Source: Pseudomonas thivervalensis (GTDB lineage: Bacteria; Pseudomonadota; Gammaproteobacteria; Pseudomonadales; Pseudomonadaceae). From it: DNA of 64,000 nucleotides. Below are positions 34,185 through 42,169 of the stretch, one piece after another. Made by a program: the position numbers and the translations under genes. The first letter of the stretch is position 1. Every line of letters starts with the position of its first letter. The notes below the pieces were generated by a model. It saw only the letters and a list, made by a program, of their open reading frames with translations. It was not told the DNA's origin and searched no databases. The stretch lies in assembly GCF_001269655.1 (NCBI RefSeq), contig NZ_LHVE01000020.1, positions 310,001 to 374,000 on the forward strand, given 5' to 3'.

Positions 34185-34580
34185 ATGAACACTCAAGCCT
34201 TGCTGACTCATCTGCAAAACCACCTCCCTGGCCTGCTGGCGGTTTACCTGTTCGGCAGCCATGCACAGGGCACCGCCGGGTCCGACAGTGATGTCGATTT
34301 GGCTGTGCTTTTGTCCGGCGACGTCGACCCTATGTCGTTATGGCAGCTTTCAGGTGATTTGGCGGATATCGCGGGCAGTCCCGTGGATCTGATCGATCTA
34401 CGCGCGGCAACGACCGTGATGCAATACCAGATCCTGACCCGTGGTCGAAGACTCTGGGCTAGAGACGTACAGGCGGGGTTGTTCGAATGTTTTATCCTCA
34501 GCGAAAAAACCGCTCTCGATGAGGCTCGGGCAGGTTTGCTCAAGGACATTCAGGAAGAAGGCAGCGTGTATGGCCGATGA
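34185..34580 (+). CDS. mntA: MntA-type nucleotidyltransferase antitoxin (type VII toxin-antitoxin)
   Basis: 131 residues. The minimal nucleotidyltransferase motif GSHAQGTAGSDSDVDLAVL is complete (GS-x10-DxD), with a third acidic residue in PVDLIDLR. In characterised MntA-HepT pairs this enzyme attaches AMP residues to a tyrosine of the toxin HepT and silences it. The ATG at 34185 is followed by an 11-base overlap with hepT, so the two are co-translated. The pair is inserted between lsfA and a porin gene, with identical terminators on each side. Confidence 0.9.
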   Translation: MNTQALLTHLQNHLPGLLAVYLFGSHAQGTAGSDSDVDLAVLLSGDVDPMSLWQLSGDLADIAGSPVDLIDLRAATTVMQYQILTRGRRLWARDVQAGLFECFILSEKTALDEARAGLLKDIQEEGSVYGR

Positions 34581-34998
34581 TGTACTGATCAACAAAGCAG
34601 CGAGTATCGAGCGTTGCGTCGCCAGGGTGCGGGAAGAATACGAGAAAGATCCCGCTACCTTCGCCACGGATTTCACTCGTCAGGATTCGGCCGTCCTGAA
34701 CATTCAGCGCGCGTGTGAAGCGGCACTGGACATGGGACAGCATTTGATTCGCCGTGAGCGATTGGGTGTCCCGCAAAGTGCCCGCGATACATTCGAATTG
34801 CTTTTTCAAGGCGGCTGGGTGGAAGAAGGCCTGGTGAGAAACCTGAAGAACATGGTGGGCTTCAGGAACATCGCCGTGCATGACTACCAAACCCTGCAAT
34901 TGCCGATCATGGTTGCGATCATTACCCTGCACTTGGGTGATTTCCTGGCGTTCAGCGCGTTCATCCTGCGTAAGGACGCAACGGAGTCCGCGCGATAA
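34570..34998 (+). CDS. hepT: HepT-type HEPN ribonuclease toxin
   Basis: 142 residues, all-helical. The HEPN active-site motif R-x4-H-x-Y is present as RNIAVHDY at about residue 100; the tyrosine is the residue AMPylated by MntA in studied systems. HEPN toxins cut RNA and arrest growth unless modified. It overlaps the mntA end by 11 bases and is followed after 45 bases by a terminator. The motif is intact, so the toxin should be active. Confidence 0.9.
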   Translation: MADDVLINKAASIERCVARVREEYEKDPATFATDFTRQDSAVLNIQRACEAALDMGQHLIRRERLGVPQSARDTFELLFQGGWVEEGLVRNLKNMVGFRNIAVHDYQTLQLPIMVAIITLHLGDFLAFSAFILRKDATESAR

Positions 34999-35042
34999 CG
35001 GTAGGAGCACGGGGCGGAACCTGCTACGTGCCCCAAAAACGC

Positions 35043-35081
35043 AAAAGCCCCGCCCGGCGTGTCGCCGGGCGGGGCTTTTTT
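35043..35081. terminator. bidirectional terminator between hepT and the porin gene
   Basis: Stem AGCCCCGCCCGGC / GCCGGGCGGGGCT with loop GTGTC, A-run on the left and T-run on the right. It lies between the convergent ends of hepT (+) and the porin gene (-), so it can serve both. Confidence 0.93.
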
Positions 35082-35094
35082 ACTTCGCTACGTC

Positions 35095-36420
35095 TTACAT
35101 GAAGTTGTAAGTGTAGTTGAAGATCAGGCGGGTTTGATCCTGGTCGGCGATACCGGTGCTGCTGCCACGGTAAGAACCATGACGCAGGGTAGTGCCGAAG
35201 CCTTTGAGTGGACCTTGCTGGACAACGTAGTCCAGACGCATGTCGCGTTCCCACTCGGAAGTTTCGCTTCCGCCGGTAGCGGACTTGATGTCATCGCCGT
35301 GCAGGTAGGCAATCGAAGCCTTCAGGCCTGGAGCGCCCAGGGCCGTGAAGTCGTAGGAGTATTGACCGAAGGTGGTGTTTTCACCGGCACGGACAAACGC
35401 GTTGATCATGCTGTCGGTGAACAGGTAGAAGCTGGAACCACCCGCGCCTTCGTTACGACCGGCGTCATTGAGCAGGCTGCCCTGGTTCAGGTAGACGAAG
35501 CCTCCGTCATCACCAACTTGTTGATGCCCCAACAGGAACGCACTGCCACCCAGGGTATAAGTGAACATGGCGCTCCAGGTCTTGTTATCGACCTCGCCCG
35601 GAGTCTTGGCATAGCCACCGTTGTTGTTGAAGCGATAGCCGGCGTCGCCATTACGGCCATCCGAGCTGCTGTCGAAGTAACGCAGGTCAGTCTTGAACGA
35701 CTGGCCTTCGCTGATCGGGAAAACGTGTACTGCGCCCAGGAAGTGCTGCTTGTAGTAATCCTGCAGGTTGGCGTAGTAATACTGCAGCGTCAGGTCCTTG
35801 GTGACCTTCCAGTCAGCACCGGCATAACGGAACTGGTTGCTGTCTTCGGTACCACCGGCCACTGCCAGGCCAGTGCTGTTAGTCCCGGCACGGCCCACGG
35901 CGTGTTCCAGCTGGCCGGCGTTGAACGTCACGTTGTCCAGGTCCTTGGAGGTGATGGTGCCACCTTCGAAGGTTTGCGGCAGCAGACGACCATCACTGGC
36001 AATCAGGATCGGCAGGTTAGGCTGCAGTGCGCCACCCAGGTGAGCCTCGGTCTTGGAGAACAACGCCTTCACGTTACCCGACACACGGCTCCAGCTGTGT
36101 TCGGCAGAACCGTCGGAGTCGCTTGGGGAGAAAGAGTTGTTGTCCGGGTGCTGACCTTTGCCACCATCGAGGTGAAGACCAACCAACGCCTGGGCATCAA
36201 GACCAAAACCAACGGTACCTTGGGTGAAGCCGGACTTGTAGTCGAACTTCAGGCCAGTGGCTGCTTCACGCTGATCATTAGCGCCTTCGCGGTTATCGTT
36301 GTCAAAATACATGGTGCGAGAACTGACGGACGCCTTGCTGTCCTCGATAAAACCAGCGGCGCCTGCCTGCTGCGCCAATACCCCAACGGCCACAGCCAGG
36401 GCCAAGGTGGACTTGTTCAT
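35095..36420 (-). CDS. OprD-family outer-membrane porin
   Basis: 441 residues. Signal peptide MNKSTLALAVAVGVLAQQAG then AAGFIEDSKASVSSRTMYFD, the typical OprD N-terminus. YKSGFTQGTVGFGLDAQAL and the repeated amphipathic beta strands (LQYYYANLQDYYKQHF, YAKTPGEVDNKTWSAMFTY) give the 18-strand barrel; the last residues YTYNFM end in an aromatic-hydrophobic pattern that guides outer-membrane insertion. OprD porins pass amino acids, sugars or aromatic acids; the substrate cannot be read from sequence. Similarity to the OprE/OprQ branch is an impression only. Confidence 0.9.
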   Translation of the reverse strand: MNKSTLALAVAVGVLAQQAGAAGFIEDSKASVSSRTMYFDNDNREGANDQREAATGLKFDYKSGFTQGTVGFGLDAQALVGLHLDGGKGQHPDNNSFSPSDSDGSAEHSWSRVSGNVKALFSKTEAHLGGALQPNLPILIASDGRLLPQTFEGGTITSKDLDNVTFNAGQLEHAVGRAGTNSTGLAVAGGTEDSNQFRYAGADWKVTKDLTLQYYYANLQDYYKQHFLGAVHVFPISEGQSFKTDLRYFDSSSDGRNGDAGYRFNNNGGYAKTPGEVDNKTWSAMFTYTLGGSAFLLGHQQVGDDGGFVYLNQGSLLNDAGRNEGAGGSSFYLFTDSMINAFVRAGENTTFGQYSYDFTALGAPGLKASIAYLHGDDIKSATGGSETSEWERDMRLDYVVQQGPLKGFGTTLRHGSYRGSSTGIADQDQTRLIFNYTYNFM

Positions 36421-36495
36421 GCTTCGCTCCTCTCGTTTTCTAATTCTTGTGTGTCTTTGGTACCGGATCGAACGCCCGGAATCCGCGGATGCGCG

Positions 36496-36525
36496 ATTAG
36501 CGCCAGACCGTGACTAACAAGTCAA
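36496..36525 (-). promoter_or_regulatory. candidate sigma-70 promoter of the porin gene
   Basis: Minus strand TTGACT, 18 bases, GCTAAT, about 75 bases upstream of the ATG. The -35 matches five of six bases and the -10 four of six; unproven. Confidence 0.35.
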
Positions 36526-36752
36526 TCGTAACCATTTGTGACTACGACCATGGTCTAACCCCGCTACACCGGCCCGCAGGATAATGGATTCTCTATAAAT
36601 CCAAAAAGAATTGTTTCATCAGTTTTCAGCTCATTTCGACATATGGTTGCCATCAGAGCGTCATCAAACCGTGACAAGGCTTATCGGCGACGTTGAGGAA
36701 TCCTGAAGCGTGTTTCGTCGCAGCGGTGGTCAGGCGTACCACTGCTCGTGCA

Positions 36753-36815
36753 TGCCGCGATCTTGAGCCCTCCCAGACTAGTCGCTCATTGTCTGAAATC
36801 AAGAAGATCGCGGCA
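36753..36815 (-). repeat. long inverted repeat downstream of argA
   Basis: Perfect 12-bp arms TGCCGCGATCTT and AAGATCGCGGCA, 39 bases apart, starting about 25 bases after the argA stop. The arm sequence resembles the GGCTGCGATCTT part of the GTAGGAGCTG repeat family, so this may be a decayed copy or a processing/terminator structure. Confidence 0.5.
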
Positions 36816-36839
36816 GCACGTATTTTTAGAAGGCGTCGC

Positions 36840-38138
36840 TCAGAGGGCTTTTTCGAAGATCTTCGAATTACGCTGATAGTTGTAGAGCGACGCCCGCGCC
36901 GCTGGCAGGCGGTCGACGCTGCTGGGTTCGAAACCGCGTTCGCGGAACCAGTGGGCGGTACGGGTCGTGAGCACGAACAACGTCTTGAGCCCCTGGGCAC
37001 GGGCGCGGGTTTCGATCCGCTCCAGCAGCTCATCGCCCCGGCCACCGTGGCGGTATTCCGGGTTGACCGCCAGGCAGGCCAGTTCCCCGGCATCCGAATC
37101 GGCGATCTGGTACAGCGCCGCGCAGGCGATGATCATGCCTTCGCGCTCGACCACGCTGAACTGTTCGATCTCGCGTTCCAGCACTTCGCGGGAGCGACGC
37201 ACCAGAATCCCCTGCTCTTCCAGCGGGCTGATCAGGTCCAGCAGGCCGCCGACATCTTCAATGGCCGCTTCGCGCACCACTTCGAATTGCTCCTGGGCCA
37301 CCAGCGTGCCGCTGCCATCGCGGGTGAACAGTTCGGCCAGCAGCGCGCCGTCCTCGGCGTAGCTGACGATATGGCTGCGCGCGACGCCGCCACGACAGGC
37401 CTGGGCCGCCGCGTCCAGCAGTTCGGCCTGATAGTCGCTGCCCAGGCGTTGCATGTGGCCCGGGACCTGTTGCGGACGCAATTCGCGCACCAGCCGTCCG
37501 TCCTCGCCGATCAGCCCTTGCTCGGCACCGAACAGCAGCAGCTTGTCGGCCGCCAGGTCGATGGCCGCCCGGGTGGCGACGTCTTCGCAGGCCAGGTTGA
37601 AGATCTCTCCAGTGGGCGAATAACCCAACGGCGACAGCAGGACGATGGAGCGCTCGTCCAGCAGGCGGTTGATGCCCTTGCGGTCGACCCGGCGCACTTC
37701 ACCGGTGTGGTGGTAATCCACACCTTCGAGCACGCCGATCGGCCGGGCGGTGACCAGGTTGCCGCTGGCGACCCGCAGCCGTGAACCCTGCATGGGCGAG
37801 GAGGCCATGTCCATGGACAGGCGCGCCTCGATGGCGATGCGCAACTGCCCGACCGCGTCGATCACGCACTCCAGGGTCGCCGCATCGGTGATGCGCATGC
37901 CGTGGTGGTAATGGGGCGTCAGGCCCCGCGCAGCGAGGCGGGTCTCGATCTGCGGGCGCGAACCATGGACCAGCACCAGGCGCACGCCAAGGCTGTGCAG
38001 CAGCACCAGGTCATGGACGATGTTGCCGAAATTAGGGTGTTCCACTCCGTCGCCGGGCAGCATGACGATGAAGGTGCAATCGCGGTGGGCGTTGATGTAG
38101 GGCGAAGCGTGACGAAGCCAATTGACGTATTCGGGCAT
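36840..38138 (-). CDS. argA: ArgA, N-acetylglutamate synthase
   Basis: 432 residues, the usual size. The N-terminal ~290 residues form the amino-acid-kinase-like regulatory domain (FIVMLPGDGVEHPNFGNIVH, VRLVLVHGSRPQIETRLAAR); the C-terminal ~140 are a GNAT domain with the acetyl-CoA loop in LAVNPEYRHGGRGDELLERI. It makes N-acetylglutamate, the first step of arginine synthesis, and is normally inhibited by arginine. The ATG at 38138 gives the family N-terminus MPEYVNWLRHASPYINAHRD. Confidence 0.96.
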   Translation of the reverse strand: MPEYVNWLRHASPYINAHRDCTFIVMLPGDGVEHPNFGNIVHDLVLLHSLGVRLVLVHGSRPQIETRLAARGLTPHYHHGMRITDAATLECVIDAVGQLRIAIEARLSMDMASSPMQGSRLRVASGNLVTARPIGVLEGVDYHHTGEVRRVDRKGINRLLDERSIVLLSPLGYSPTGEIFNLACEDVATRAAIDLAADKLLLFGAEQGLIGEDGRLVRELRPQQVPGHMQRLGSDYQAELLDAAAQACRGGVARSHIVSYAEDGALLAELFTRDGSGTLVAQEQFEVVREAAIEDVGGLLDLISPLEEQGILVRRSREVLEREIEQFSVVEREGMIIACAALYQIADSDAGELACLAVNPEYRHGGRGDELLERIETRARAQGLKTLFVLTTRTAHWFRERGFEPSSVDRLPAARASLYNYQRNSKIFEKAL

Positions 38139-38276
38139 GAACCTGGACCTGTAATAAATAACAGCCAAAAAAAGACGAAACAGAACGCACAACGGGGCTG
38201 GTGGTTATCGTCGGAACAGGCTTGGCGACACGCGCGCTCTCCTCATGTGATGAATACGGGCCCGCAAGGGCGCAAT

Positions 38277-39434
38277 TTAATCGGCCGTGGCCGGTGTCAG
38301 GCAGTAATGGCCGATCAACTGCCGCAACAGCTCTACGGTAGGTTGCAAACGTGACATTTCAAGGTACTCGCCCGGTTGGTGGGCACAGGCGATATCGCCA
38401 GGACCGAGCACCAGGGTTTCACAGCCAAGGCGCTGAAGATAAGGCGCTTCGGTGCCGAACGCCACTGCTTCGGCACGATGGCCCGTCAGTCGTTCGGCCA
38501 CGCGGACCAACTCGGCGTCCTCAGCCTGCTCGAACGGCGGCACTTCGGGGAACAGCGGCGCATAGTCGATCTTGACCTGATGTCGCTCGGCAATCGGCTC
38601 GAGCTTCTGTCGGATCGCTGCCCGCAGCACGTGCGGATCCATGCCCGGCAAGGGGCGCAGGTCGAATTCCATGGAGCACTGGCCGCAGATGCGGTTGGGG
38701 TTGTCGCCACCGTGGATGCAACCGAAATTCAGGGTCGGTTGTGGCACGCTGAACTGCGGATTACGGAATTCACGCTGCCATTGCAGGCGCAGGCCGCGCA
38801 ACTCGCCCATGGCATCGTGCATGGCTTCCAGCGCGCTGTGGCCCAGGCGCGGATCGGACGAATGGCCGCTACGCCCAAGAATGTCGATGCGCTCCATCAT
38901 CACGCCTTTGTGCAGGCGAATCGGCCGCAGGCCGGTCGGCTCGCCGATCACTGCCGCGCGCCCCAGCGGTCGCCCAGCATCGGCCAGGGCCCGGGCGCCG
39001 GACATGGAGCTTTCTTCGTCACAGGTCGCGAGGATCAGCAGCGGTTGCTTGAACGGTTGGTCCAGCAGCGGCTTGACCGCTTCGATGGCCAGGGCGAAAA
39101 ACCCCTTCATGTCGCAACTGCCCAGGCCCACCCAACGGCCATCGACCTCGGTGAGCTTCAACGGATCGGTCTGCCACAACGCGCCGTCGAACGGCACCGT
39201 GTCGCTGTGGCCCGCCAGGACCAGGCCGCCGGGGCCGCTGCCAAAACTGGCCAGCAAATTGAATTTGCCTGGGCTGACCTGCTGGATATCACAGGAGAAC
39301 CCCAGCTCAGTGAGCCAGCCGGCCAGCAGCTCGATCACGGCACTGTTGGACTGGTCGAGCCCTGGCTGGGTGCAACTGACCGAAGGCGTGGCGATCAGGG
39401 CAGCGAATTGATCTTTCATGGACGGCAAAGGCAT
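38277..39434 (-). CDS. argE: ArgE, acetylornithine deacetylase
   Basis: 385 residues, M20 metallopeptidase family. Metal-binding and catalytic stretches: LVLAGHSDTVPFDG, GLGSCDMKGFFA and ATCDEESSMSGARALAD. It releases ornithine from N-acetylornithine. It lies 138 bases upstream of argA on the same strand, so both arginine genes may be one transcription unit. The ATG at 39434 (GGAG ten bases upstream) gives the family start MPLPSMKDQFAALI; a second ATG five codons on is possible. Confidence 0.94.
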   Translation of the reverse strand: MPLPSMKDQFAALIATPSVSCTQPGLDQSNSAVIELLAGWLTELGFSCDIQQVSPGKFNLLASFGSGPGGLVLAGHSDTVPFDGALWQTDPLKLTEVDGRWVGLGSCDMKGFFALAIEAVKPLLDQPFKQPLLILATCDEESSMSGARALADAGRPLGRAAVIGEPTGLRPIRLHKGVMMERIDILGRSGHSSDPRLGHSALEAMHDAMGELRGLRLQWQREFRNPQFSVPQPTLNFGCIHGGDNPNRICGQCSMEFDLRPLPGMDPHVLRAAIRQKLEPIAERHQVKIDYAPLFPEVPPFEQAEDAELVRVAERLTGHRAEAVAFGTEAPYLQRLGCETLVLGPGDIACAHQPGEYLEMSRLQPTVELLRQLIGHYCLTPATAD

Positions 39435-39592
39435 CGCTGGCTCCGGGCTTGCAGATTGGCGTTCATCATAGAACCATCTGGCGTCAGGAATAAACCGTCG
39501 CAGCACCTAGGGTCGGTGAGTCCTGTACACTGCACGGCCTTGGCAGCCACACCTCCCCCCGGCTGCGCACCCGATCCCTGGATTTTCCGGCC

Positions 39593-40960
39593 ATGCAGAA
39601 AGAAACCGAAATCAAACTCCGCGTCAGCCGCGAGACCCTGGCAGCCTTGCGCGAGCATCCGCTGCTGAAAAAACGCAACAAGAGTGGCTGGGAACGCCAC
39701 GAATTGATGAACCAGTATTTCGACACGCCAGAGCGTGACCTGGCCCGGGCCAAGGTCGCCCTGCGCCTGCGTCGCGACGGCGAAGAGGTGATCCAGACCC
39801 TCAAGACCCGCGGCCAGAGCGTCGCCGGCCTGTCCGAGCGCAACGAATACGACTGGCACCTGCCCAAGGCCAAGCTCGACCTGAAGAAACTCGACGGCGA
39901 ATGCTGGCCCGAGGCCCTGGCCGAACTCGACAAGAAAACCCTCAAGGCCATCTTCACCACCGACTTCGTCCGCGAACGCGCTGAAATCGCCTGGGGCCGT
40001 GGCAAAAGCAAGGTGGTCATCGAGGCGGCCCTGGACCTGGGCCACGTCGTGGTCGGCAAGCAGAAGGAAGAAATCTGCGAACTGGAGCTGGAGCTGCGCG
40101 AAGGCGAGCCCGCCGCCCTGCTGGAACTGGCCGCCGAGCTGGCCGCGACCCTGCCCTTGATGCCCTGCGACATCAGCAAGGCCGAGCGTGGCTACCGCCT
40201 GCATGACGCGGGCAGCTACGCCTTGAGCCTGCCGGTCCCGCAGCTGACCGCCGAAACGCCGCTGGATGACGCCTTCGCCGCGCTGAGCTGGCATTTGCTC
40301 GGCAGCAGCCAGCGCCTGGCCGAGCAATACCGTTTCAACGGCCACTGGCGCCTGCTGCAGGACTGGGTGGAAAACCTCGCCGAACTGCGCGCCCTGCTCA
40401 GCAGCCTCGGCCAGGCCGCGCCGCGCCAATCGACCCACGACTTGCGCCTGGCCCTGGACGCGTTGCTGGAAGACTGGCGCCCGCTGGTCCAGGCCGGCCT
40501 GGACGACGAAGACGTGCGCAAGGCCGCGCCGGAACAGTTCCTGGAAGAGCTGCAAGACCCACGCTGGGGCCTGTTTTCCCTCAACACTTCGCGCTGGCTG
40601 CTGGCCCGCAGTTGGGCCGCCGAGCGCAACACCCGTGGCAATCGCCAGGGTGCGGCGCAACTGGGCAGCTGGTTGCCGCGCCTGCTGGGCGAAGAATCCT
40701 CGTCCCTGCAGCTGCAACGTTATCAGCAGCAACCGGAAGATCTCGCCGAGCAACTGCCGCGCATCGAACGCATCCAGGCCTGGCTGCACCACGCCCGCCA
40801 TGTGCTGGAGATCCCGGAAATGGATCGGCTCTACGGTGAGCTGAACAAGCTGGCACAACTGGCCAACCAACCGATCACCGACGAAACGCTGGATGCGCGC
40901 AAGCAGCAGGCGATTGCGGTTTACCAGAATCGGGCTTGGAAGACTTTGTTGCGCCTGTGA
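39593..40960 (+). CDS. CYTH-CHAD protein, inorganic triphosphatase (YgiF-like)
   Basis: 455 residues. The N-terminal CYTH domain begins with the ExExK signature (ETEIKL, residues 4-9), continued by LRLRRDGEEVIQTLKTRG and a strand ELELELREGEP. From about residue 215 a CHAD domain follows (all-helical, with conserved His in QSTHDLRLALDALL). E. coli YgiF hydrolyses inorganic triphosphate; CHAD domains bind polyphosphate. The gene is divergent from argE. Confidence 0.9.
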   Translation: MQKETEIKLRVSRETLAALREHPLLKKRNKSGWERHELMNQYFDTPERDLARAKVALRLRRDGEEVIQTLKTRGQSVAGLSERNEYDWHLPKAKLDLKKLDGECWPEALAELDKKTLKAIFTTDFVRERAEIAWGRGKSKVVIEAALDLGHVVVGKQKEEICELELELREGEPAALLELAAELAATLPLMPCDISKAERGYRLHDAGSYALSLPVPQLTAETPLDDAFAALSWHLLGSSQRLAEQYRFNGHWRLLQDWVENLAELRALLSSLGQAAPRQSTHDLRLALDALLEDWRPLVQAGLDDEDVRKAAPEQFLEELQDPRWGLFSLNTSRWLLARSWAAERNTRGNRQGAAQLGSWLPRLLGEESSSLQLQRYQQQPEDLAEQLPRIERIQAWLHHARHVLEIPEMDRLYGELNKLAQLANQPITDETLDARKQQAIAVYQNRAWKTLLRL

Positions 40961-40963
40961 TGC

Positions 40964-41064
40964 CGCCATCGCGAGCAAGCTCGCTCCCACAGGGTTCAGC
41001 GTTGTAAGCACGTCTTGTGGCCGCTGAAAATTAACTGTGGGGGCGAGCTTGCTCGCGATGAGGC
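40964..41064. repeat. REPIN-type pair
   Basis: CCGCCATCGCGAGCAAGCTC at the left and a GGGGGCGAGCTTGCTCGCGA unit at the right, about 45 bases apart, in the gap between convergent genes. Confidence 0.88.
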
Positions 41065-41089
41065 CAGCCCAAACACCGCAAAAACCAGC

Positions 41090-41560
41090 TCAGCGCACCA
41101 CCGGCAAACTCGTCGTCGACTTGATCTCCGACAGCGCCACAATCGAGTTCACCTCCTGGATCCCCGGCACCATCGACAGCTTTTCGAAAAAGAATCGCTC
41201 ATACGCCTCGATGTCCGCCGTGACGATACGCAGCAGAAAATCCACCGACCCCATCAGCACGTAACACTCCAGCACTTCGGGGAAGCCGCGAATCGCGTCG
41301 GTGAATTCGGTGAAGTTCGAACGGCCATGGGCGTTGAGTTTCACTTCGGCGAAGATCTGCGTGTTGAGGCCGATTTTCTTGCGATCCAGCAGGGTCACCT
41401 GGGCGCGGATGATGCCCTCCTCCTTCATCCGCTGGATCCGCCGCCAGCACGGCGATTGAGACAAGCCAACCTGCTCGGCGATCTGCGCGCTGGACAGCGA
41501 GGCATCCTCTTGCAGCAGCGCCAGTATTCGGCGGTCGTAGCTATCCAGCTCGTTCTGCAT
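41090..41560 (-). CDS. Lrp/AsnC-family transcriptional regulator
   Basis: 156 residues. N-terminal helix-turn-helix LDSYDRRILALLQEDASLSS, IAEQVGLSQSPCWRRIQRM; C-terminal RAM/ACT effector domain (GLNTQIFAEVKLNAHGRSNF, LMGSVDFLLRIVTADIEAYE). Lrp-type proteins bind amino acids as octamers and regulate amino-acid metabolism. The ATG at 41560 is favoured over an upstream in-frame TTG. It is divergent from a small gene it may control. Confidence 0.92.
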   Translation of the reverse strand: MQNELDSYDRRILALLQEDASLSSAQIAEQVGLSQSPCWRRIQRMKEEGIIRAQVTLLDRKKIGLNTQIFAEVKLNAHGRSNFTEFTDAIRGFPEVLECYVLMGSVDFLLRIVTADIEAYERFFFEKLSMVPGIQEVNSIVALSEIKSTTSLPVVR

Positions 41561-41685
41561 AAACAAATCCAAAATGAATGATTTGGAGAATCAAGCGATT
41601 CAAAACATCGCCGAAAGCCCCCATCTTAGATAAGAAATACCCGGTGCCGCATGTAAATATTTCTCCGCACCCAAGGAGACCCCAT

Positions 41686-42024
41686 ATGCCCCCACTTGAA
41701 GCCGTTGCCACAGCCCCGACCCGCGCCGACGTCTGGCACGCCGCCAATGCCCATTGCCGCGTGCACTACCAGATGCTGGCCGAGGCCGAGCCGGATCTGC
41801 TCTGCCGGGCGTTGAACCTGTTTGCCTTGCAGGGCCTGACGCCACGGCATGTGCGCGTCGATCGCCTCGACGATCTGCTGTCGCTGGACATCGTCATGGA
41901 CGGGCTGAGTTGGCACCGCGCCCAGGTCATCGCAGAAAAATTACGCAACCTGATCGGCATGTGCTCGGTGGACCTGCAAGGCGCTGATATTGCGCGAGTT
42001 GAGCCGGCCCAAGCGGCCGGTTGA
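41686..42024 (+). CDS. conserved hypothetical protein, possible ACT-like fold
   Basis: 112 residues, soluble, no signal. The second half (LTPRHVRVDRLDDLLSLDIV, HRAQVIAEKLRNLIGMCSVD) has the beta-alpha-beta spacing of ACT domains, but the match is by eye and weak. A strong AAGGAG precedes the ATG. It is divergently transcribed from the Lrp-type regulator across 125 bases, the usual arrangement of an Lrp regulator and its target, which suggests a link to amino-acid sensing. Confidence 0.7.
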   Translation: MPPLEAVATAPTRADVWHAANAHCRVHYQMLAEAEPDLLCRALNLFALQGLTPRHVRVDRLDDLLSLDIVMDGLSWHRAQVIAEKLRNLIGMCSVDLQGADIARVEPAQAAG

Positions 42025-42169
42025 GCACCCCACGGGCAAGAATTGGTAACGCATTGGTCGGGTAGTGGCCCAACGGACCACCGGGTCGGGACTATTCTTT
42101 TGCAGACCGAGCGAGGACGCCGAAGCGTCTGTATCGCGGCTTTGCTGCAATTGTCCAATAGGAACCCGC

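Larger units (their letters stand above)
36421..36839. other. porin upstream region and argA downstream region
   Basis: 419 bases without a gene. The right half holds a long inverted repeat (36753-36815) behind argA; the left half should contain the porin promoter. The stretch 36580-36650 is AT-rich with no assignable element. Confidence 0.6.

Noticed and set aside
35059..36513. 484-codon plus-strand frame over the porin gene
   Set aside because: Antisense of a beta-barrel gene; begins inside a terminator.
39416..41011. 531-codon minus-strand frame over the CYTH-CHAD gene
   Set aside because: Gln/Ala/Gly-rich antisense reading; the plus strand has the ExExK motif and proper domains.
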